DNA of 64,000 nucleotides, from the NCBI RefSeq assembly GCF_001618865.1, contig NZ_CP015136.1, forward strand, positions 4,313,001 to 4,377,000, in the 5' to 3' direction. Both the position numbers and the translations under genes were made by a program. A model generated the notes under the pieces. The model ran no database searches. It saw only the letters and a list, made by a program, of their open reading frames with translations, and was not told the origin of the DNA. Below, one piece after another: positions 1 through 8,070 of this stretch. How positions within the stretch are numbered: position 1 is the stretch's first letter; the number at the start of each line of letters is the position of its first letter. This stretch comes from Luteitalea pratensis (GTDB lineage: Bacteria; Acidobacteriota; Vicinamibacteria; Vicinamibacterales; Vicinamibacteraceae).

Positions 1-1
1 C

Positions 2-229
2 GCCTCGACACCTGCGGGCCCTCAAGCGGTCTCGGTGCGCGTCAACGATCACCAGGTCAGTGCCGACTGGCCCGGTGCGGATCGGGCGACGATTCCGGTG
101 GAGGCGTTGCGTGCAGGGACCAACACGATCACGCTGTCGGTGCCGCAGACCGTGCAGCCCGGGCATGACACGCGCACCCTGGGAGTGCTGGTGCGTCAAT
201 TGCGCGTCATCACGCCGGAGGCGCGATGA
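2..229 (+). CDS. C-terminal fragment of an unidentified protein
   Basis: The gene enters from the left edge, so only the last 75 residues are visible, in the frame starting at base 2 and ending at TGA 227-229. The fragment alternates hydrophobic and polar residues as a beta-sandwich would, with a stretch NTITLSVPQTVQPG followed by DTRTLGVLVRQLRV. A closing block of the type DTRTLGV is known to me from C-terminal beta domains of large membrane or secreted glycan-related proteins, but the fragment is too short to name a family. Its last 20 bases overlap the 3' end of the convergent gene on the minus strand. Confidence 0.5.
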   Translation, partial: ASTPAGPQAVSVRVNDHQVSADWPGADRATIPVEALRAGTNTITLSVPQTVQPGHDTRTLGVLVRQLRVITPEAR

Positions 230-527
230 ACGTTGTGCCTTCGACGTTGACGAGGCGGCCTTCGCCGTCGAGCACGAACACCTCGAGACGGCGGCCGTCG
301 TCCATGCGCAACATGAAGGTCCCGCCACGTCCGGCGAGCGCCGCGAGCGCCTCGGGATGCGCGAGCAGGTGCCCCTCGATCACCCATTCGCCGGCGACCA
401 TCGTGCCAGCCTCGATCGTCCAGTCGCGGTAGACGTCCAGTTCGTACGCGGTGGACAGCGGCGCGCCGGGCGCATTCGGATCGTCCAGCTGCCCTTCGCC
501 GATCAGGCGCTCCACCAATCGCAGCAT
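210..527 (-). CDS. Small conserved-looking hypothetical protein (105 aa)
   Basis: I do not recognise this gene. The start at 527 is chosen because AAGGAG lies about 7 nt upstream on the minus strand. The protein starts MLRLVERLIGEG, has no signal peptide or membrane segment, and its second half reads like a small beta-rich domain (GTFMLRMDDGRRLEVFVLDGEGRLVNVEG, given here only as a pattern of alternating strands). It overlaps the convergent gene at its 3' end by 20 bp. Its ATG sits on the same CATG as the divergent gene at 526, so both start codons share two base pairs. Function is unknown. Confidence 0.6.
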   Translation of the reverse strand: MLRLVERLIGEGQLDDPNAPGAPLSTAYELDVYRDWTIEAGTMVAGEWVIEGHLLAHPEALAALAGRGGTFMLRMDDGRRLEVFVLDGEGRLVNVEGTTFIAPPA

Positions 528-939
528 GCGTAATCTCCTTGGACGCCAGTGGCGCCCCATCGCGAGGATCGCGGCCGTGGCGTGGTTGCTGGTGCTGGCC
601 CCGGCCGAACTCGCCGCGACGCTGGCCCGGCTGATCTCCGCACCGGCGGGCGAGCCTGGTTTCGGCCCCGCAACGCTCATCGCGCTGCGTGTGCTGGTCA
701 CGGCTGGCGGCCTCATGCTCGGCCGGCGACTGGTGTCCGGCGCAACCGGCATGCGGCCGGCAGCACTCGCCTGGGCTGTCGCTGATCTTGGCACGCTGGT
801 CCTTGTGCTGACCAGCGGGCGCGTGCCATCCAACCGCGCCCCCGGCGACGCGCCGATCGTGTGGGCTGTGTACGCGATGGCGGCACTCGTCGTGATCGCG
901 GCATCGTCTTCCACCGCGCCTCCGGGGCGAGAGCCGTGA
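526..939 (+). CDS. Small integral membrane protein (137 aa)
   Basis: I do not recognise this gene. The protein begins MRNLLGRQWRP and then shows about four hydrophobic segments (around residues 14-30, 45-65, 78-95 and 112-128), so it should sit in the cytoplasmic membrane. No catalytic motif is visible. The start at 526 is the ATG of a shared CATG; no Shine-Dalgarno is visible before it because that region is the coding start of the divergent gene. An in-frame GTG at about 577 is an alternative start that would still keep three segments. Confidence 0.5.
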   Translation: MRNLLGRQWRPIARIAAVAWLLVLAPAELAATLARLISAPAGEPGFGPATLIALRVLVTAGGLMLGRRLVSGATGMRPAALAWAVADLGTLVLVLTSGRVPSNRAPGDAPIVWAVYAMAALVVIAASSSTAPPGREP

Positions 940-974
940 GTCGTCGGTCCATGCGCAACTGACACACAGGGCGC

Positions 975-1003
975 TTGTCGCGCTGCGACGCCCGAGGTAG
1001 CAT
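975..1003 (+). promoter_or_regulatory. Candidate sigma-70-type promoter of the amidohydrolase operon
   Basis: TTGTCG (975-980) and TAGCAT (998-1003) are separated by exactly 17 bp, upstream of the first amidohydrolase. The expected transcription start is near 1010, leaving a leader of about 50 nt that carries the strong GGAGGAGGT ribosome binding site. Confidence 0.45.
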
Positions 1004-1063
1004 CCCCGCTTCCCCACGCGACGCGCGGGGCGGCTCATGCATTTCGTGGAGGAGGTCGCGTTG

Positions 1064-2452
1064 GTGATCGCTGCGCGGTTGCGCACGGCGGCGTTTGGTG
1101 TGGCGTGCGCGCTCGGGACGGGGACCATCGGACAGGCCCAGCCCGTGGCGCCCATCGCCATCCGCAACGCACGTATCGTGCCCGTTTCAGGTGCGCCGAT
1201 CGACGGGGGCAGCATCGTCCTCGTCAACGGACTCATCAAGTCCGTGGGATCGAACGTGGACGTGCCCGCCGAGGCTGTCGTGATCGACGGCACCGGTCTC
1301 ACCGTGTACCCCGGCCTGATCGACGCCCTGACGGATCTGGGCATGGCACAGCCCACCGCGGCCCCCCCTGCCGGCGCAGCGCCCGGTGGCGGCCCCAACG
1401 CGCCTCGTCCGCCGTCCCGCATCCGTGGTCCCGAGGATCGACCGGGCTCGACGCCCTGGCTGCAGGCCGCCGACGAGTTCCGGGCCGACGATCGCCGGAT
1501 TGAGACGTGGCGCAACGGCGGCGTGACGACCGTGGTGACGGCACCGCGGGTCGGCATCTTCCCCGGCCAGGCCGCGGTCATCAACCTGAGTGGCGAGCGG
1601 CGTGAGGACGTCGTCGTGCGCAGCGCCGTTGCGGTGCCGCTGGTGATGACTCCGCCCGCCGGCGGCGGGACGTTTCCCGGCTCGACGATGGGCCTGGTCG
1701 CGTACGTGAGGCAGGTGTTCCTCGATACGCGCTACACGGCCGAACAGGTCAAGCGGTACGACCAGGACGCACGCGGCAAGGCACGCCCGGAAACCGACCG
1801 CACGGTGCAGGCGCTGCAGGCCGCGCTGCAGGCGAAGGTGCCGTTCCTGCTGCCTGCGGGCAACGAAGTGCAGATCGATCGCATGCTTGCCCTCGGGCGC
1901 GAATTCGACGTGCCCGCCGTGCTGTACGGCGTGCACGAGGGGTACGCCGCGGCCGGCCGGATCGCGAAAGCCAGGATTCCGGTCATCGTCAGCGCAAAGT
2001 GGCCCGAGAAGCCGAAGGACGCCGATCCCGATGCCGACGAACTGCTCGAGACCCTCGAGTTGCGCGATCGCGCGCCACACACGCCTGCGGCGCTCGCGGA
2101 GCAGAAGGTGCCGTTCGCGTTTTCGTCGGACGGCCTGGCGACGCCCGGCGAGTTCCTGGCCAGCGTGCGGAAGGCGATCAAGGCGGGATTGCCGGCCGAT
2201 GCGGCATTGCGGGCGCTGACGATCGATGCGGCCCGGATCTATGGCGTGCAGGATCGCCTTGGCAGCCTGGAGGCGGGCAAGATCGCCAATGTGATCGTCG
2301 TGCAGGGCGACCTGCTCGGCGACAAGAGCACCGTCAAGCATGTCTTCGTGGATGGCCGTCGCTTCGAGGTGCCCGTCGACGCGAGCGGTGCGGCCCCCGG
2401 CGGCGCCGGGCGAGGTCCGAGTGCCCGGCCGAGTGAAGGAGACCGCCGATGA
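1064..2452 (+). CDS. Secreted amidohydrolase-superfamily protein lacking the HxH metal motif
   Basis: This is a 462-residue protein of the metal-dependent amidohydrolase superfamily (imidazolonepropionase-like branch). The start is placed at GTG 1064, since GGAGGAGGT at 1048-1056 lies inside any longer reading from ATG 1037; this also gives a normal signal peptide ending near GQAQ. The beta-sandwich N-terminus (IRNARIVPVSG ... DGTGLTVYPGLIDA) and the C-terminal GSLEAGKIANVIVVQGD block are typical. The first metal motif, normally DxHxH after PGLID, reads DALTDLG, so two metal ligands are missing. The C-terminal FSSDG segment is kept. It is the first gene of a three-gene operon, overlapping the next by ATGA. 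It may be a partner subunit or bind ligand without catalysis. Confidence 0.85.
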   Translation: MIAARLRTAAFGVACALGTGTIGQAQPVAPIAIRNARIVPVSGAPIDGGSIVLVNGLIKSVGSNVDVPAEAVVIDGTGLTVYPGLIDALTDLGMAQPTAAPPAGAAPGGGPNAPRPPSRIRGPEDRPGSTPWLQAADEFRADDRRIETWRNGGVTTVVTAPRVGIFPGQAAVINLSGERREDVVVRSAVAVPLVMTPPAGGGTFPGSTMGLVAYVRQVFLDTRYTAEQVKRYDQDARGKARPETDRTVQALQAALQAKVPFLLPAGNEVQIDRMLALGREFDVPAVLYGVHEGYAAAGRIAKARIPVIVSAKWPEKPKDADPDADELLETLELRDRAPHTPAALAEQKVPFAFSSDGLATPGEFLASVRKAIKAGLPADAALRALTIDAARIYGVQDRLGSLEAGKIANVIVVQGDLLGDKSTVKHVFVDGRRFEVPVDASGAAPGGAGRGPSARPSEGDRR

Positions 2453-3852
2453 TTCGCCGCAGCATGCAGATCGCCGTCCTGGTGGCGGTCGGGCCGATGG
2501 GAGCCGTAACCGCGTTCGCGCAGGCCGGTGGACCCGTGACGGTGATCCGCAACGCGACGGTCCTGACGGTCACCAGGGGAACGATCGAGAAGGGCACGAT
2601 CGTGATCCGTGACGGCAAGATCGCCGCCGTCGGCACCAACGTGGACGTGCCGCGTGGCGCGACCGAGATCGATGCCACGGGCCTGTTCGTCATGCCGGGC
2701 ATCATCGACGCGCACAGCCACATCGCCATCGACGGCGCCGTCAACGAGTCGAGTCTCTCGGTGACGTCGATGGTCGGCGTCGCTGACGTCCTCAACCCGA
2801 AGGATATCGACATCTATCGCGGCCTGGCCGGTGGCGTGACGTCCGCCAACGTGCTGCACGGCAGCGCCAACGCTATCGGCGGCAAGAACGCCGTCATCAA
2901 GTTGCGGTGGGGCAAGGACGCGCACGGTCTTCTGTTCGAAGGGGCGCCACCAGGAATCAAGTTCGCGCTCGGCGAGAACCCGAAGCGCGCAAGCGCCGGT
3001 GGCAACAACGCCGACCGCCGCTATCCCGCCACCCGCATGGGCGTGATGGACGTGATTCGCGAGGCCTTCGTGGAGGCGCGGACCTACCAGGGCAAGTGGC
3101 GCGCCTACGACGCCGCGGTCAAGGCCGGGGATCGCACAGCCGCCGCCCCGTCGCGCGACCTCAGGCTCGAACCGCTCGTCGAGGTGCTCGAGGGCAAGCG
3201 CCTGGTCCACGCGCACTCCTACCGGGCCGACGAGATCCTGCAGTTGCTGCGCATCGCCGAGGAGTTCAAGTTCCGCATCGCCACGCTGCAGCACGTGCTC
3301 GAGGGCTACAAGGTCGCCGACGAGATCGCGAAGCACGGTGCCGGCGCCTCCACGTTCTCCGACTGGTGGGCCTACAAGGTCGAGGCGTACGACGCGACGC
3401 CCTACAACCCGGCGTTGATGACGCAGCGCGGCGTGCTCGTCTCGATCAATTCCGACAGCGCCGAGGAGCATCGGCACCTGAACCAGGAAGCCGCCAAGGC
3501 CATGAAGTACGGCGGCCTCACCGAAGAACAGGCCCTCAAGCTGGTCACGATCAACCCGGCCACCCAGCTCGGCATCGACAAGCGGGTCGGCTCAATCGAG
3601 GTCGGCAAGGATGCGGACCTGGCGATCTACACCGCGCATCCACTCAGTACCTTCGCGATTCCACGGCAGGTGCTCGTCGACGGTGTCGTCTACTTCGACC
3701 GCGAGAAGGACCTGCAGCAGCGGGAGGTCCGGGCACGGCAGAAACAGGCGCTGAAGGACAAGGAGAACGCAGGCAGTACGCCGGCGCGGCCGACGGCGCC
3801 CGACACCACCCCGAAGGCCGAGACCACACCCGGCAGCGAGGAGAAGCGATGA
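2449..3852 (+). CDS. Secreted amidohydrolase with intact HxH motif
   Basis: This 467-residue amidohydrolase-superfamily protein is expected to be a periplasmic zinc-dependent hydrolase of cyclic amides or peptides; the substrate cannot be read from sequence. An N-terminal hydrophobic segment ending near AFAQ looks like a signal peptide. PGIIDAHSH provides the HxH ligands, HAHSYRADEI and LQHVLEGYK provide further histidines, and INSDS supplies the usual late aspartate. The C-terminal GSIEVGKDADLAIY block belongs to the family. Both ends overlap the neighbouring amidohydrolase genes by ATGA, so all three are translated together. Of the three, this is the only one that looks catalytically complete. 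Confidence 0.9.
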   Translation: MIRRSMQIAVLVAVGPMGAVTAFAQAGGPVTVIRNATVLTVTRGTIEKGTIVIRDGKIAAVGTNVDVPRGATEIDATGLFVMPGIIDAHSHIAIDGAVNESSLSVTSMVGVADVLNPKDIDIYRGLAGGVTSANVLHGSANAIGGKNAVIKLRWGKDAHGLLFEGAPPGIKFALGENPKRASAGGNNADRRYPATRMGVMDVIREAFVEARTYQGKWRAYDAAVKAGDRTAAAPSRDLRLEPLVEVLEGKRLVHAHSYRADEILQLLRIAEEFKFRIATLQHVLEGYKVADEIAKHGAGASTFSDWWAYKVEAYDATPYNPALMTQRGVLVSINSDSAEEHRHLNQEAAKAMKYGGLTEEQALKLVTINPATQLGIDKRVGSIEVGKDADLAIYTAHPLSTFAIPRQVLVDGVVYFDREKDLQQREVRARQKQALKDKENAGSTPARPTAPDTTPKAETTPGSEEKR

Positions 3853-5228
3853 GGCCGCGAGTCAGGATCGCGACATGGCTGTACGTGTCGGGGACGGCCG
3901 CGGCGCTGCTCGCGCTGGCCACGACCACGACCACCCGCGCGCAGGGACCGGCAAAGACGTACGCGATCAAGGGCGCCCGGATCGTCACCGTTTCTGGTCC
4001 GATCATCGACAACGGCACGGTGGTCATCGCCGACGGCAAGATCGTGTCGGTCGGTGCGTCGGCGCCGGTGCCCGCGGGGGCGGAGGTGATCGACGGCACG
4101 GGCCTCGAGGTGTCGCCCGGCTTCTTCGACGCGATGAGCGAGCTCGGGCTGACCGAGATCGGTGCCGTCAACGCCACCAACGACATCACCGAGGTCGGCG
4201 CGTTCAACCCTCAGGTGGACGCCGCTACCGCGGTGCATCCGGCCACCGATCACATCCCGGTCGCGCGGGCCAACGGGATCACCCACGCCGTCGCGGTCCC
4301 CGGCATGGCAGGAATGGGCGAAACAGCGCCGAGGGGCGGCACCGGCCCGGTGATCGGCGGCCAGGCGTCGGCGTTCCACCTCGACGGCTGGACGATCGAG
4401 GAGATGTTGATCAGCCGCTCGGTCGGCATGGTCGTGAACTGGCCGTCGCTGCAGGCACGCACCTTCGACTTCGCGACCTTCTCGTCGCGGACGAGGCCCT
4501 ATCGCGAGGTCAAGGAGGAGCAGGCCAAGCAGACCAGGGAGATTGCCCGCTGGATCAGTGACGCCCGCGATTACCGTGCGGCGCGCGCCAGGGGCGCCGA
4601 TCGCGTCGAGCGCAACCTCAAGCTCGAGGCCCTCGGGCCCTACGCGGCCGGCGAGAAGCCGTGGCTGGTGCGCGCCGGCCGCGAGCGTGACATCCGCGAT
4701 GCCGTCTCGTTCTTCGTCGATACGCACAAGCAGAAGATTGTCCTGGTCGGCGCCGAAGAGGCGTGGAAGGTCGCGGCGCTGCTCGCCGAGAAGAAGGTGC
4801 CGGTGATCGTCGGGCCCACCCAGGCGTTGCCGGACTCCGACGACGACCCGTACGACGCGACGATGGCCGCGCCGGCGGTGCTGCACAAGGCGGGCGTGAC
4901 GTTCGCGCTGTCCACGTACAGTTCCTCCGACGCGCGCAACCTGCCCTACGAGATCGGCACGGCGGTCGGCTTCGGCCTGCCACGCGACGTCGCACTCCGT
5001 GCGATCACGCTGGCGCCGGCGCAGATCCTCGGCCTCGGTGCCTTCGTGGGCTCGGTCGAGCCCGGCAAGATCGCGAACCTGGTCGTCAGCCGTGGGGACC
5101 CGCTCGAGATCCGCAGCACCATCACGCACGTGTTCATCAAGGGCGTGCCGGTGTCGCTCGAGACGAGGCACACGCAGTTGTACGAGAAATACCGCAACCG
5201 CCCGAGGCCTGCCGCCGCGACGCGCTAG
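3849..5228 (+). CDS. Secreted amidohydrolase-superfamily protein lacking the HxH metal motif
   Basis: This is the third member of the coupled operon (459 aa), starting at ATG 3849, which overlaps the preceding TGA. A signal peptide precedes AQGPAKTYAIKGARIVTVSG. The family fold is clear (DGTGLEVSPGFFDA; GSVEPGKIANLVVSRGDPL at the C-terminus), but the position of HxH reads DAMSELG, as in the first gene of the operon. Aspartates and lysines in the central part (LVGAEEAWKVAALLAEKKVPVIVG) match that first gene, not the middle one, so the first and third proteins form one subtype. Sequence length and frame are intact, so this is a conserved variant and not a pseudogene. Confidence 0.85.
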   Translation: MRPRVRIATWLYVSGTAAALLALATTTTTRAQGPAKTYAIKGARIVTVSGPIIDNGTVVIADGKIVSVGASAPVPAGAEVIDGTGLEVSPGFFDAMSELGLTEIGAVNATNDITEVGAFNPQVDAATAVHPATDHIPVARANGITHAVAVPGMAGMGETAPRGGTGPVIGGQASAFHLDGWTIEEMLISRSVGMVVNWPSLQARTFDFATFSSRTRPYREVKEEQAKQTREIARWISDARDYRAARARGADRVERNLKLEALGPYAAGEKPWLVRAGRERDIRDAVSFFVDTHKQKIVLVGAEEAWKVAALLAEKKVPVIVGPTQALPDSDDDPYDATMAAPAVLHKAGVTFALSTYSSSDARNLPYEIGTAVGFGLPRDVALRAITLAPAQILGLGAFVGSVEPGKIANLVVSRGDPLEIRSTITHVFIKGVPVSLETRHTQLYEKYRNRPRPAAATR

Positions 5229-5288
5229 GCAAGCCTGCGATCGAAACGCCGTGCGCGCGAGCGCACGCGTCAATTCACGTCTCACCAC

Positions 5289-5323
5289 CCGCCACGGCCG
5301 GGCTTCTTTGCCGTGGCGGTTTC
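5289..5323 (+). terminator. Rho-independent terminator of the amidohydrolase operon
   Basis: A 10-bp perfect stem (CCGCCACGGC at 5289-5298 with GCCGTGGCGG at 5310-5319) and an 11-nt loop are followed by TTTCATT. It lies 60 bp after the stop of the third amidohydrolase. Confidence 0.75.
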
Positions 5324-5418
5324 ATTCACGCGGGATCCCGGCTACGATCCTTGCGCTGACGCCTCACGCGTCGCTGTCGTCCGCGCTCCCGCGCGGTGTC
5401 CTACATTTCGCAGAATCG

Positions 5419-5811
5419 ATGCCCACTGTGTCCACGTTACCGCCCGCCGACGCCCGTCCTTCCGTGCTCGGTTCCACCGTCGTCATCACCGGCACCATCA
5501 CCACCGAGGAGGACCTGGAGGTGCACGGCACCCTGCGCGGTCAGTTGGCCGCACCCGCGCACTGCGTGCGGCTGGAAGGTGACGCACGGGTCGATGCCGA
5601 CGTGCTCGCGCGCGACATCACGGTGCTGGGCCAGGCCTCGGGCAAGTTCACGGCGACCGAGATCATCGACATACGTGCGACGGCACGCCTGCAGGGTCAT
5701 ATCGCCGCGCCGCGGCTCGTGCTCGAGGAAGGCGCGGTGGTGAACGCGAAGGTGGAGACGCGCAGCGTCGACGCCGCCGTCCGCGTGGCGCAATACCGCA
5801 AACAACGCTAG
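5419..5811 (+). CDS. Bactofilin-family polymer-forming protein
   Basis: This 130-residue protein carries the bactofilin (DUF583) domain, a right-handed beta-helix that polymerises into cytoplasmic filaments used in envelope organisation and cell shape. The signature is SVLGSTVVITGTITTEEDLEVHG followed by repeated turns ending GQL, DARVDADV, GQASGKFTATEIIDIRATARLQGHI and a short charged tail; the pattern of about 16-residue turns is visible. Flanking tails of about 20 residues each are normal for the family. The start at 5419 gives the usual short, disordered N-terminus. A TACATT box lies 11 nt upstream and there is no Shine-Dalgarno. It is monocistronic; the next gene has its own promoter. 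Confidence 0.9.
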   Translation: MPTVSTLPPADARPSVLGSTVVITGTITTEEDLEVHGTLRGQLAAPAHCVRLEGDARVDADVLARDITVLGQASGKFTATEIIDIRATARLQGHIAAPRLVLEEGAVVNAKVETRSVDAAVRVAQYRKQR

Positions 5812-5818
5812 CCAGCGC

Positions 5819-5842
5819 GACGGGCCGGGCCCGGGTCCCGTC
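5819..5842. terminator. Possible hairpin terminator after the bactofilin gene
   Basis: GACGGG and CCCGTC form a 6-bp stem around a GC palindrome, 8 bp after the bactofilin stop. There is no T-run, so termination is uncertain. Confidence 0.35.
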
Positions 5843-5900
5843 ACCGAATCATCACCACGCGTGGCTGCAACGAAGCCGATAGACGAGGGTCAATTGCCCG

Positions 5901-5906
5901 TATGAT
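5901..5906 (+). promoter_or_regulatory. -10-like box directly before speA
   Basis: TATGAT ends 6 nt before the ATG at 5913, which would put the transcription start at or next to the start codon. No Shine-Dalgarno is present, so a leaderless speA mRNA is likely. Confidence 0.45.
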
Positions 5907-5912
5907 GTCCCG

Positions 5913-7856
<1,944 letters not shown>

Positions 7857-7859
<3 letters not shown>

Positions 7860-8070
7860 ACAAGGGACAAGGAACGAGTCACAAGGGCGACAAGTCACAA
7901 GGGACCAGGACGAAAGCGACAAGTGAATGGGCTCATGGCGCCGTCGCTGCGTGAGTGTCGAACGCGCGGCCTGCCCGTAGTTCCGCCTTCTACCTGCTGT
8001 CTTGCCCTTGTCTTCTCGCTTGTCCCTTGATGCCCTTGTGACTTCTTCCCTGTCTCTTGTCCCTTGTTCA
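7857..8070. repeat. Inverted heptad-array element between two convergent genes
   Basis: The 5' arm is a degenerate 7-bp array (ACAAGGG, ACAAGGA, ACGAGTC, ACAAGGG ...) and the 3' arm, read on the minus strand, is ACAAGGG, ACAAGAG ... AGTCACAAGGGC. The outermost 15 bp, TGAACAAGGGACAAG, are identical on both arms, and their first three bases are the stop codons of speA (7857-7859) and of the DUF349 gene (8068-8070). The core of about 80 bp shows no gene. I cannot name a known element for it. Confidence 0.75.
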
